Shown here: in pieces, positions 8,937-17,225 of the stretch | How positions within the stretch are numbered: the first letter of the stretch is position 1 | How the letters are laid out: each line of letters starts with the position of its first letter | NCBI GenBank assembly: GCA_022824315.1 | Contig: JAJEAC010000112.1 | Coordinates: 1 to 35,214, forward strand | DNA from: Silicimonas sp. | GTDB lineage: Bacteria; Pseudomonadota; Alphaproteobacteria; Rhodobacterales; Rhodobacteraceae | Reading direction: 5' to 3' | Length of the DNA stretch: 35,214 bases | Program-made: the position numbers and the translations under genes | The notes under the pieces: generated by a model | What the model was told of the DNA's origin: nothing | The model's database searches: none | Seen by the model: the letters and a program-made list of their open reading frames with translations, nothing else

Positions 8937-9368
8937 GTGACCATCAATTTGGCCGCGCGCGGCACAAGCCATGCGCACAGCAAAATCGAGGTCGACGGCC
9001 TGACGGCCGTGATCGACGAGCCGGTGGCGCGCGGCGGCACCAACGAGGGTCCGTCGCCCACTGTCACTGCCTATTCGGCGCTAATCGGCTGCACCAATGT
9101 CATCGGACACAAGTGCGCCCAAAATCTCGGTATCGACATCGGGCAATTTAGCTTCGAGATGGAAGTCGATTTTGACCGGCGCGGCGTGCTGCTGATTGAC
9201 GAGGTCGACGTGCCTTTCAAGGCCATCCGCCTGATGGTGGCCGCAGACGGACCCGCGAGCCAGGAGGAAGTGGACATGGTGGCAGCGGAAACCGCAAAAT
9301 ACTGCCCGATCTCGAAACTGTACGAACAGGCGGGCACGAACCTGACTGTAATCTGGCGCAAGGCATGA
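8937..9368 (+). CDS. OsmC/Ohr-family protein
   Basis: A 143 aa OsmC-fold protein. The two conserved cysteines are visible, one in the SALIGCTNVIGH segment (about residue 51) and one in the AAETAKYCPISKLYEQAG segment near the C-terminus, a pattern used by this family to reduce organic hydroperoxides. The only start that keeps the domain whole is GTG at 8937, with a weak ribosome-binding site 29 bases after the previous stop. Its place in an aromatic ring-cleavage operon suggests a protective role against peroxides or reactive intermediates, but many OsmC relatives of this subgroup have no proven activity. Confidence 0.88.
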   Translation: MTINLAARGTSHAHSKIEVDGLTAVIDEPVARGGTNEGPSPTVTAYSALIGCTNVIGHKCAQNLGIDIGQFSFEMEVDFDRRGVLLIDEVDVPFKAIRLMVAADGPASQEEVDMVAAETAKYCPISKLYEQAGTNLTVIWRKA

Positions 9369-9393
9369 GTCGCGTCGCACAAGGGAGGAAACA

Positions 9394-10479
9394 ATGATTG
9401 CAAAACTGACACGACGCACAGCACTGGCCATGGCCCTGTCCGTCGCTGCCGTGCCTGCGATGGCCGCCGAGACCGTCAAGGCGGTGGTAATCGACGGCTA
9501 TCCGGCAGCAGCGCTTTGGGTGAAGGAGTTCACCAATTTCTTCATTCCCGAGGTCGACAAGCGGCTGGCGAAGTCCGGCAACTACGTAATGGAATGGCAG
9601 GAAAGCTACGGCGGCTCGATCGTCAAGCCGAAGGGCGTGCTCGAAGGCATTCAGCTCGGCCTTGGCGACATTGGCATCGTCACGACCATTTTCCACAACT
9701 CGAAACTGCCAAGCCAGGCGATCTCTGCAGTGACGCCGTTCGTGGCGGCCGACGCGCGTGCAGTCGCCAAGGCGGTCGATGAAATCGCCAAGGAATTTCC
9801 GACGATGCAGAACGAGTTCGCGGCGTAAAACCAGGTATATCCGGCAACCGGCGTGGTGCTGGGACACTTACCAGCTCTTCTCGAAGAACCCGATCAACAG
9901 CCTGACCGATGTCGAGGGCGGCAAGGTGGCCGGCGCGGGGATGAACCTGCGCTATCTCGAAGGCATCGAAGGCGCGGCCGGGGTCAGGGGCGGCCTGACA
10001 GACTTCTACAACATGCTGCAGACCGGTCTGGTTGATCACGCGATGCTATGGCCCGAAGCCGCCAAGACCCTCAAGATCGTCGAAGTCGCGCCGTACATGC
10101 AGCGTGCAGACATCGGCGCAGTGAACTCAAAGACCATCACGGTGAACAAGGACTATTGGGATGGCTTGCCGGGCGAGGTTCAGGATGTGCTGAAAGAGGT
10201 GGCCCCGTGCACTACCGAGACCACGTGGCCGGAATCGCCATGGACCGTGCCGCCGCAAGCCACGACGCTTATGTCGCCGCCGGTGGCACCATCGTCGAGA
10301 TGGATGCTGGAGAGCGCGAGGCCTGGGCCAACGCGATCCCTGACATCGCCGCCGAATGGGCCAAGGGCCTGGATGACAAGGGCGAGCCCGGCACCGAAAT
10401 GCTGGTCGCGTACCTCGCAAAACTGAAAGACGCGGGATACGAGGGCGTGCGCGACTGGTCCGCCCCCGTGATGAACTGA
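9394..10479 (+). pseudogene. dctP: TRAP solute-binding protein DctP, broken by a stop and two frameshifts
   Basis: The product should be the periplasmic binding subunit of the DctPQM importer encoded by this and the next two genes. A good Shine-Dalgarno (GGGAGGA) and a signal peptide ending in AMAAE are intact. The first frame ends at TAA 9826-9828 after QNEFAA. Family-like sequence resumes in the same frame (NQVYPAT), then shifts by one base near 9845-9853 into CWDTYQLFSKNPIN and continues with VEGGKVAGAGMNLRYLEGI and TITVNKDYWDGLPGEVQDVL. Near 10200 it shifts back to the first frame at HYRDHVAGIAMDRAAASHDAY and ends at 10479. The overall length is that of an intact gene (about 361 codons). 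The second shift lies next to a run of four C, so base-calling errors are possible, but the TAA needs a substitution as well. Confidence 0.85.
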
Positions 10480-10498
10480 CCAAGGGGCGGGCAGCGCG

Positions 10499-11041
10499 AT
10501 GAAGCAGGCGTTGGCCGCATTGAACAAACTGGCCGACGGCATCGCGATCAGCGCGAATGCCGTCGGCACGCTCGTGGTTCTCGCCCTTGTGCTGGTGGTC
10601 AACTACGACATGGGTGCGCGCAACCTGTTCAATGCGCCCTTCAACGGCGCGGTCGAGGTCGTGCAGTTTTCCATGGTCCTGATTGTCTTCCTGCAGCTGC
10701 CGGACGTCGTGCGCGTCAACCGGCTGACGCGATCCGATGGGTTCCTCGTGGGCGGCGGCGGGCGGCGCCCCGGGCTCGCGCGCTGGCTGCGTCGGGCGAT
10801 CAACCTGATCTCGGCGATCTTCATGACGCTGATCGCAATCACCATTTTCCCGGAATTCCTCAAGATGTGGGAGACGGGCGACTTTTTCGGCATTCCCGGC
10901 GTGTTCACTGCACCGTGGTGGCCGGTCAAGTTGACGATCTTCGCCAGTGCCGTGCTGGCGGCCCTGATCTTCGCGTTGAAGGTCGTGGGCGCTTCCCGTG
11001 ACGAGGCCACGCATACGCCATGCCAGGAAGACTCGGTATGA
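10499..11041 (+). CDS. dctQ: TRAP transporter small permease DctQ
   Basis: The 180 aa small membrane subunit of the DctPQM importer. Four hydrophobic spans are visible: around residues 20-38, 50-68, 99-115 and 150-166. The segment NAPFNGAVEVVQFSMVLIVFLQLP matches the typical DctQ stretch in which a conserved Glu sits inside the second span. It starts 19 bases after the DctP stop. Its TGA overlaps the DctM start codon (ATGA), so the two permease subunits are probably translationally coupled, as expected for proteins that act as one complex. Confidence 0.9.
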   Translation: MKQALAALNKLADGIAISANAVGTLVVLALVLVVNYDMGARNLFNAPFNGAVEVVQFSMVLIVFLQLPDVVRVNRLTRSDGFLVGGGGRRPGLARWLRRAINLISAIFMTLIAITIFPEFLKMWETGDFFGIPGVFTAPWWPVKLTIFASAVLAALIFALKVVGASRDEATHTPCQEDSV

Positions 11042-12346
11042 GCCCCGTCGAAATCGGCCTCTACTCGGTCCACGCCATCGTCATCCTGGTCTATCTCGGG
11101 CTCTACATCCCCATTGCCCTAGGCGTCGTCAGCTTCGTCTCGATCTGGCTGATGCGGGACAACTTCACGCTGGCGATGAACCTGTTGAAGATCGCCGTGG
11201 GCGACAGCGTGATGGAATACACCTTTGCCACGGTGCCGCTGTTCACCTTCATGGGCCTCGTCGTCAGCAAGGCGGGGCTGGGCGCGGACATCTACAAGGT
11301 GATGAACTACGGTTTCCGAAAGGTGAAAGGCGGGATCGGCATGGCCACCGTGGGCGCGAACGCTGTTATTGCTGCTGTCACGGGATCGTCGATCGCCAGC
11401 GCCTCGGTCTTTGCAAAGGTCTCGGTGCCTCAGATGCTGCACTACGACTACAACCCGCACTTTGCCGTCGGCGTGGTGGCGGGATCGTCGGTGCTTGGCA
11501 TGATCATCCCGCCTTCAGCGATGCTGATCATCTACTCCTTCGTGGCCGAGCAGTCGGTCGGCGACATGTTCCTGGCCGGCGTCGTGCCTGGCATCCTTCT
11601 GGCCATCGCCTATGTCGGCGCCATCTTCGCCATGGGCAGGCTGACGCCCGACTTCGTCGGCGGTCGGTCCGGCGAAGACCTGGAACCGTTGGGCTGGGGC
11701 GAGATCGCGGAAAAGACGCTGCCCATTCTGGGGCTGATCCTGGTGGTGCTGGGGCGGCATCTGTACCGGCTGGCTGACCCCGGTCGAGGCGGGCGCCGCG
11801 GGCGCATTGCTAGGCCTGGTCATCGCCGTCGTCCGCCGCCGCATGACGCTGCGCGGATTCTGGGAGGCGTTGCTGGAGACCGGCCACATCACCGCCGCGA
11901 TCCTGTTCCTGATTACCGCCGCCTCCATCTATTCCCGGATGCTGGGGCTTGCCGGCCTGCCAAACGAGCTGGGAGACATCCTGAACGAAACCCGGCTCGG
12001 ATTTGTCTGGATCATGGTCATCTACGTGGCGCTGATGATCTTTCTCGGTACGCTTCTGGACACTGCCTCCATCATCCTGGTCATGGTTCCGCTCTTCCTG
12101 CCGCTGGTCGAGCCAATGGGCCTGTCGCTGGTCTGGTTCGGCATCATCACCGTCGTCGGTGCCGAGATCGGGCTTTTGACCCTGCCGCTGGGCATTTCCT
12201 GCTTCGTCATCAAGGCGACTCTGGACGACGACCGCATCAAGCTGAAGGACGTGTTCCTCGGCGCGATTCCTTTTGCCTTCGTCATGTTGATCGTGTTGAT
12301 GATTCTGATACGTTTCCCGGCACTCAGCCTCGCAATTCTGAACTAA
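11038..12346 (+). pseudogene. dctM: TRAP transporter large permease DctM, with one frameshift
   Basis: The catalytic membrane subunit of the importer, expected to be about 435 aa. The N-terminal half is intact and typical, with the segments KVKGGIGMATVGANAVIAAVTG and GVVAGSSVLGMIIPPSAMLIIYS. After LILVVLG at about 11755 one extra base, in the string GGGGCGGC, moves the reading into the next frame. That frame then gives IYTGWLTPVEAGAAGALLGLV-like sequence and continues with SIYSRMLGLAGLP and MFLGTLLD-like stretches to the stop at 12346. Without the extra base the gene would be whole. Transport function therefore depends on whether the base is real. The start ATG overlaps the DctQ stop by 4 bases. 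Confidence 0.85.
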
Positions 12347-12358
12347 AGGGCCCTACCC

Positions 12359-13228
12359 ATGCGCAAGCTCACGCAGGACAACATCACTGACGTGTTCCTG
12401 AGCTATTGCGGCAAGGACACCGACCCGCGCATGCGCGAGATCATGGCGAGCCTTGCCAAGCATCTGCACGCCTTTGCCAAGGAGGTGCGCCTCACGCATG
12501 CCGAGTGGCAGACCGGCATCGACTTCATGGAACGCATGACCGAATTCACCGACGCGGAACGCCACGAGTTCGTGCTGCTGTCGGATGTGCTCGGCCTGTC
12601 CTCGCTCGTGGACATGATCAATTCGGTGCCAGAGGGGACATCCTCCAGCGTGCTTGGGCCATTCCACATCTCCTGCGCGCCGGACATCCCCTTCGGCCAC
12701 GACATGAAACGGCACTACGAAGGACCGATCCTGCTGGCCCGCGGCCGCGTAACCGACCAAGACGGCAACCCGGTCGAAGGCGCCAAGCTGGACATCTGGC
12801 AGACCGCGCCGAACGGGCTCTATTCCAGCCAGGATCCTGAACAGGACACCTACAGCTTTCACGGCATCCAGACCACCGGCGCTGACGGATGCTATGGCTT
12901 CACCACCGTCAAGCCGGTCAGCTACACGGTGCCCAGCGATGGCCCTGTGGGCGACATCCTGAATGCAGTCGGCCGACATCCCTGGCGGCCTTCGCATCTG
13001 CACTACATCGTCACCGCCCCGGGCTACCGCCAGCTGGTCACGGAGATATTTCCCGAAGACGACCCCTATCTCGACGAAGACACCGTCTTCGGCGTGCGCG
13101 AAGATCTGGTCATGAAATACGTCGAACACCCAGCCGACACGTTTCCTGAAGGCTTCGACCTGTCCGGCAAGGTGACCGGGCCCTATCTCGTCGCGGACTT
13201 CGATCTCAAGCTGGTCCGCGAAGCCTGA
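12359..13228 (+). CDS. Intradiol ring-cleavage dioxygenase, hydroxyquinol 1,2-dioxygenase-like
   Basis: An iron(III) dioxygenase that opens a catecholic ring between the two hydroxyls. The 289 aa product has the helical dioxygenase N-terminal linker domain (about 1-100) and the beta-sandwich catalytic domain. All four iron ligands can be placed: Y155 (NGLYSSQD), Y189 (VKPVSYTVPSDGPVG), H213 and H215 (RPSHLHYIV). The spacing is the same as in catechol 1,2-dioxygenases between the last three ligands and two residues shorter between the tyrosines. The VGDILNAVGRHPWRPSHLH stretch resembles hydroxyquinol 1,2-dioxygenases more than catechol enzymes, so hydroxyquinol to maleylacetate is the best guess. 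It is the last gene of the TRAP operon, 12 bases after DctM. No maleylacetate reductase is present in the window. Confidence 0.9.
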   Translation: MRKLTQDNITDVFLSYCGKDTDPRMREIMASLAKHLHAFAKEVRLTHAEWQTGIDFMERMTEFTDAERHEFVLLSDVLGLSSLVDMINSVPEGTSSSVLGPFHISCAPDIPFGHDMKRHYEGPILLARGRVTDQDGNPVEGAKLDIWQTAPNGLYSSQDPEQDTYSFHGIQTTGADGCYGFTTVKPVSYTVPSDGPVGDILNAVGRHPWRPSHLHYIVTAPGYRQLVTEIFPEDDPYLDEDTVFGVREDLVMKYVEHPADTFPEGFDLSGKVTGPYLVADFDLKLVREA

Positions 13229-13247
13229 CACAATCGAGCGGGTTTCG

Positions 13248-13910
13248 TCAATCGACCTGCTCTGCCAGGAACGCGCCCGTCTTGCGATAGTGATCCATCA
13301 GGCTGGCGCAGGCCATGTCCGTGTCCCGGCTGATCGCCGCGTCAAGGATGGCGCGATGCTCTGCCTCGACATTGCGGCGCGAGTAGGATTTCGCCTGGCC
13401 TGCCAAGTACCTGTAGCGCACGTTCAGATCGTATAGCTGGCTGCAAAAACGCAGCAGGATCGGGGATCTGCAAGCCGCAAGCAGTGCCATGTGAAATCGC
13501 TTGTGATGCACTTCGTAGGCATCGACATCGTTCCGGTCCGCCTTGTTCATGTGATGATGCGCCAGCACCAGCGCGTCTTCCCACGCCGTGTCGGTATCGG
13601 CCAGGCTGTCGCGCAGCGCGAGTTCCTCGAGATTGCAGCGCAGGTCCAGGATCTCCTGGAACTGCGCCCGGCTGGTTGCAGCCACGCGAAACCCGCGCTG
13701 GTCCAGCCGATCAACAAGCTGATCGGACGTCAGAAGGCTGAGCGCCTCGCGAACGGGAGACGCCCCGGTATCGAGCGCGACCTTGAGCGCATCGATCTTC
13801 AAGCGCTCGCCCGGCGGAATTCGCCCGGTGATTATGTCATTCCGGAGCGTGAGATAGACGCGCCGTGTCGAGGATTGCGTTGAGGCGGTGTCTTCAACGG
13901 ATTTGTCCAT
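13248..13910 (-). CDS. GntR-family regulator (FCD effector domain)
   Basis: A 220 aa regulator. Residues 15-75 form the winged helix-turn-helix (VYLTLRNDIITGRIPPGERL, then GASPVREALSLLTSDQLV and the RGFRVAA wing). Residues 85-215 form the helical FCD domain, whose metal/acid-binding pattern is visible in VHHKRFHMALLAACRSPILL and AEHRAILDAAISRD. The frame is open to 14063, but the ATG at 13910 gives the normal short N-terminus. It converges with the dioxygenase gene (19 bases between stops) and diverges from the DRE-TIM enzyme gene over 279 bases that hold a large inverted repeat. It is therefore a candidate regulator of that enzyme, and possibly of the dioxygenase operon. The effector is probably an organic acid. 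Confidence 0.9.
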   Translation of the reverse strand: MDKSVEDTASTQSSTRRVYLTLRNDIITGRIPPGERLKIDALKVALDTGASPVREALSLLTSDQLVDRLDQRGFRVAATSRAQFQEILDLRCNLEELALRDSLADTDTAWEDALVLAHHHMNKADRNDVDAYEVHHKRFHMALLAACRSPILLRFCSQLYDLNVRYRYLAGQAKSYSRRNVEAEHRAILDAAISRDTDMACASLMDHYRKTGAFLAEQVD

Positions 13911-14113
13911 GACGAAAGATTGCCACCATCTGCTGCGGAAAACAAATATTATCGTTTTTCTCGGACTTCGACGCCCGGCTCCGATGAGGCCAGGCTGGCA
14001 GAAACCGCAATTTGACCCCGGAATTCGTCGAAAATGCATCAGAAGTAACGAAAACTCGGACATCCTGAATGTTGATCCGGAAACCGCCTCCGCCCTGTCG
14101 TCAGAAAAAGTGG

Positions 14114-14139
14114 TTTTTTCTTTTCGAGCGAAAGAAAAA
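14114..14139. promoter_or_regulatory. Inverted repeat in the GntR / DRE-TIM enzyme intergenic region
   Basis: A poly-pyrimidine arm (T6 C T4 CG) and a poly-purine arm (CG A3 G A5) pair across a 2-base centre (AG) with a single-base bulge. A TATAGT hexamer, usable as a -10 element for the rightward gene, follows at 14144-14149. The element is about 50 bases before the preferred start of the DRE-TIM gene. It could be an operator for the divergent GntR protein, but the low complexity of the arms makes this uncertain. Confidence 0.35.
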
Positions 14140-14189
14140 TGGGTATAGTCCCGCTGCTCAAATTATCCTTGATTGTCCCGGGGGAACCG

Positions 14190-15410
14190 ATGCGCGAAAC
14201 TCATTTCGAAGACGGCAAATGGTGGGTCAGCCCCTACAATTTCCTGCCCGAAATCCGCAAGGACTTGAACCTGCCGCCCAAGGTCGAAATCCACGACGCG
14301 ACGCTGCGAGACGGCGAACAGACACCCGGTGTCGTTTTCTCCATCGATGACAAGATCCGCATCGCCAGCAAGATGGACGAAATCGGCGTCGACCGGATTG
14401 AAGCCGGCATGCCGGCCGTGTCGCAGCAGGATGCCGAGGCCATACAGGAAATCTCGAAACTTGGCCTGAAGTCCAGGATCTACACCTTCGCCCGCGCCCT
14501 CAAGGCCGACGTCGACATGGCGCTGGAATGCGGAGCTCACGGGGTCATCATCGAGGTGCCGATTGGATATCCGAAGCTGGTCACCCAGTTTGGCTGGACT
14601 TGGGAGGACGTGTTCAAGAAGAGCCGCGATGTGATCAACTACGCTCGCGAACAAGGCCTGCACGCGGTGTTCTTCCCCTACGACACCACGCGCGCACGGC
14701 CGGAGGACCTGACCAACCTCTGCGATGCGATCATGGCGGAATCGCCCCCCGACGCGATCGGCATCGTCGATACCATGGGATGCGCAACGCCCGAGGCGAT
14801 CAAATACATGGTGGGCTGGGTCAAGGGCATGACCGGACTGCCCGTCGAGATACATACCCACAACGATTTCGGAATGGGCGTGGCGACAGAGCTTGCAGCC
14901 GTGACAGCGGGTGCCGAATGCGTACACAGCTGCGGCAACGGGCTGGGCGAACGGACAGGCAATGCGGCCCTCGAGGAGCTGATCCTGGGACTCGACCTGC
15001 TGTACGGGTACGAGCTGGGGTACAAGCTTGACAAGCTCCCTGAACTTGGTGCGATGCTGTCCGAGCTGTCCAACGTTCCGATTGCCCGCAACAAGCCCGT
15101 CCTTGGCCACGGCAACTTCATTCGCGAAAGCGGGATCGGCATTCAATACGTGATGCACGATCCGCTGGTGATGTTCGGCACCCATCCCGCCCTGACTGGC
15201 CGGACAGGCGAAGTGGTCCTTGGCAAGAAGAGCGGCAAGGCCTCGATCATCTACAAGATGGAAGAGTTGGGGCTGGGAACATTGGCCGACGATCAGGCGG
15301 CAATGGTGCTGGCCCGGGTCAAGGCCATGGGAATCGAGAAACGCGACATGCTGAGCAACGAGGAATTTCGCAGCATTGTCGACGACGTTCGGGCCAAGGA
15401 CACCACCTGA
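14190..15410 (+). CDS. DRE-TIM (HMGL-like) acyltransferase/lyase of the homocitrate/isopropylmalate synthase type
   Basis: A 406 aa TIM-barrel enzyme that joins or splits an acyl-CoA and a 2-oxo acid. The DRE motif is clear in HDATLRDGEQTPG (R40, D41, E43), and the metal-binding HTHND is at residues 222-226, followed by CGNGLGERTGNAALEEL, which is the homocitrate/isopropylmalate synthase signature. The C-terminal part contains GKKSGKASI, the counterpart of the GKHSG segment of these synthases. It is shorter than LeuA because the large regulatory domain is missing. The ATG at 14190 has a good Shine-Dalgarno (GGGGGA) 5 bases before it; an upstream ATG at 14139 does not. No leucine, lysine or nitrogenase gene is nearby, so a catabolic or special acyl-transfer role is more likely. 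The substrate is unknown. Confidence 0.85.
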   Translation: MRETHFEDGKWWVSPYNFLPEIRKDLNLPPKVEIHDATLRDGEQTPGVVFSIDDKIRIASKMDEIGVDRIEAGMPAVSQQDAEAIQEISKLGLKSRIYTFARALKADVDMALECGAHGVIIEVPIGYPKLVTQFGWTWEDVFKKSRDVINYAREQGLHAVFFPYDTTRARPEDLTNLCDAIMAESPPDAIGIVDTMGCATPEAIKYMVGWVKGMTGLPVEIHTHNDFGMGVATELAAVTAGAECVHSCGNGLGERTGNAALEELILGLDLLYGYELGYKLDKLPELGAMLSELSNVPIARNKPVLGHGNFIRESGIGIQYVMHDPLVMFGTHPALTGRTGEVVLGKKSGKASIIYKMEELGLGTLADDQAAMVLARVKAMGIEKRDMLSNEEFRSIVDDVRAKDTT

Positions 15411-15632
15411 AAGCCCTGCGTCCTTCGTGACGTATCGGTGCAAGGAATCGGCATGGCGACCGGTCGGTGATCACGGATCTTCAAGACACCGCAAGAGAAT
15501 TCACGGTCAGCGCGAAAGGCTGCAGAGCGGGAACAGGCCGCATTCGGCCTTCGAAAACGAGTGCGGAATGGCTTCGCTTGCCGTACAGGAACGCGACAGG
15601 GTCTCCTTGAATGAAGGCGGCAATGCCTGCTG

Positions 15633-16175
15633 TCACAACTCTTCGGTTTCGGTACCTTCCAACCGAACGCCTGCCGCACTGACGTGGGTGCCGTCACTGT
15701 CGATCGTGGCAAGGTCGCAAAACAGTTCGATTCGGTGGCCGTCAGGGTCGAGAATGTAGACAGCCTCGTTTTCGCCCCAACTCCCGTCGCCGCGAGGCTG
15801 CACGAACGAGTGCAGTATCGGTCCCCGAACGATGTCCGCACCTTCCGAGCGAATGCGGTCCAGAAGCGCCAGCCAGTCGTCTCGATTGTCGCACTCAAAT
15901 GCGGCATGATGGAAATTCGGAGGGCCGTCAAAGTCCGCCTCGGGAAGCGGCTTCGTGCGGTAGGTCTTCTTCGGATTGTGGACAAGGACAATCTCGTGGT
16001 GGACATTGGCGAGCCGCATGAAGGTCAGTTCGACAGGAATGCCTTCCACCTCGAATGCTGCATGACGCTCGGTGAGCTTGAAACCGAGAACCCGCCGATA
16101 CCATTCGATGGAGCGATCCGTATCGCTGACTTCTATGGCGATATGCTGCATTCTGGCAGGTCTTGGTCGGTTCAT
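15633..16175 (-). CDS. VOC-superfamily protein (glyoxalase / extradiol dioxygenase-like)
   Basis: A 180 aa protein with two VOC modules (about residues 8-75 and 90-150). The usual metal ligands of extradiol dioxygenases can be aligned: H in MQHIAIEVSD, H in NFHHAAFEC and E in DGHRIELFCD. The ATG at 16175 has a GAGAG ribosome-binding site 8-9 bases upstream and starts right at the domain; a TTG at 16190 is the other in-frame option. It starts 12 bases after the stop of the truncated P450 gene and lies downstream of the flavin hydroxylase on the same strand, so a role in cleaving or rearranging an oxygenated aromatic is plausible. Glyoxalase-like function cannot be excluded. Confidence 0.87.
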   Translation of the reverse strand: MNRPRPARMQHIAIEVSDTDRSIEWYRRVLGFKLTERHAAFEVEGIPVELTFMRLANVHHEIVLVHNPKKTYRTKPLPEADFDGPPNFHHAAFECDNRDDWLALLDRIRSEGADIVRGPILHSFVQPRGDGSWGENEAVYILDPDGHRIELFCDLATIDSDGTHVSAAGVRLEGTETEEL

Positions 16176-16186
16176 GATAGGTTCTC

Positions 16187-16873
16187 TCAATTGACGGCGA
16201 CGTTCAGGTGCCGGATCTCCCTGACCTGCAGGCGTGCGGCGACTTCGGGCTGCGCCATGATCCGCAATCCGGGGAAACGGCCAAAGAGCTTGCGGAAGGC
16301 GATCGCGGCGTCCATCCGCGCAAGCGAGTTTCCGGCACAGATGTGACCTCCAAGGCCGAATCCCAGATGCCGGTTGGGTCGGCGTGCCAACTCGAAGCGA
16401 TCAGGATCGGGAAACTGCCGGTGACCGCGGTTCGCGGCAGCGACGATCATGTGAACCGTCGTCCATTCGGGCAAGGGCAAACCGTCCATTTCGGTATCCC
16501 TGGTCGATCGGCGAATGTTGATCTGGATGGGCGCCTGGCAGCGCGGGACCTCTTTCGCCATTGAGTCGACCAAACCGGGGGTCTCCGCCAGGTGGCAAAT
16601 TTCGCCAGGAGAACGCAGTATCTCGTGCACGCCGTGCGACAGCATGTTCGTTGATGCGTCATGGCCGGCATTCAACATGAAGATGCAGTGATGACGAAGC
16701 TCCATCTCCGTCAGTCTCTCGCAATCGGCCGCCGCATTCGCGAGAACGGTTGATACCTCGGTTGGCGATGCTTCGTCCGGGAATGAACGACGGTGGCGGA
16801 TCAGGCCACGGAGATATGCCTTGAATTCGATGACGGCGCGATTGCCGTCTGCGTGTTGTTCGATGGTCAGCAT
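16187..16873 (-). pseudogene. Cytochrome P450, C-terminal half only
   Basis: A decapitated P450 mono-oxygenase of 228 aa. The C-terminal half is well kept: the I-helix oxygen-binding motif (LNAGHDASTNML), the ExxR motif (KEVPRCQAP), the PDRFELARRPNRHLGFG stretch, and the heme-thiolate loop FGLGGHICAG. The sequence begins abruptly near helix G/H (ADGNRAVIEFKAYLRG), so about 170-190 N-terminal residues are missing. The frame continues to 17440 but that part is Arg-rich and is mostly antisense to a TRAP permease tail. The break is at about 16886. Heme binding and catalysis are very unlikely for this fragment. Confidence 0.85.
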
Positions 16874-16886
16874 CGGCTCGCGCGCG

Positions 16887-17054
16887 GCACCTGTGGGCCT
16901 GTATGTCTTCGTGCTCAAGGAAGTCATCGAAGACTTGTCAACGGCGACGCTTTTCAAGGGAGTCACGCCCTTCTGGATCGCGGATCTGTCGCGCCTCGTG
17001 CCTCTGGTCCTGCTTCTTTCGCTGGCCCTGTTCCTGCTCAACTCTATGCGAGGC
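16887..17054 (+). pseudogene. Orphan C-terminal fragment of a TRAP large permease (DctM)
   Basis: Fifty-odd residues starting with PVGLYVFVLKEV, then ATLFKGVTPFWIADLSRLV and a hydrophobic end (LALFLLNSM), match the last two spans of DctM permeases, where the consensus is TPPVGLNLF followed by a GVxPF-x-xAD segment. No other part of a DctM is attached. It is not a copy of the DctM at 11-12.3 kb, whose C-terminus reads differently. It abuts, in the opposite direction, the missing half of the P450 gene, which marks a rearrangement point at about 16886. The following 170 bases to 17225 hold nothing I recognise. Confidence 0.7.
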
Positions 17055-17225
17055 ACGATGCCCTCTTGCGCGGTGCAAGCAACCGGGCACTGCCCTTGCA
17101 GACGGGCTCGCCCATGACTGCAACCACCGGGAATGCCAACTGTCCCGAATCCTCCCATGACATGCAACGTCACGTTCCGGGAAATTCCCACACGCGCAAA
17201 AGTGCGCTTGCACCCATTTCGCGCC

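Noticed and set aside
10127..11014. 295-codon open frame on the minus strand
   Set aside because: Antisense to the end of DctP and to DctQ; composition is Arg/His/Gln-rich with no domain.
12353..13231. 292-codon open frame on the minus strand
   Set aside because: Antisense to the intradiol dioxygenase, whose four iron ligands are all present.
14163..15443. 426-codon open frame on the minus strand
   Set aside because: Antisense to the DRE-TIM enzyme gene, which has all catalytic motifs; the minus product has no recognisable domain.
15535..15550. AGGCCG / CGGCCT hairpin between the DRE-TIM and VOC genes as a terminator
   Set aside because: The stem is perfect but there is no T-run on either strand, so a terminator call is not supported.
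17055..17225. Extension of the P450 frame up to 17440 as the missing N-terminus
   Set aside because: The extra residues are Arg-rich, lack any P450 N-terminal motif and are antisense to the permease tail and to the end of the hydroxylase gene.
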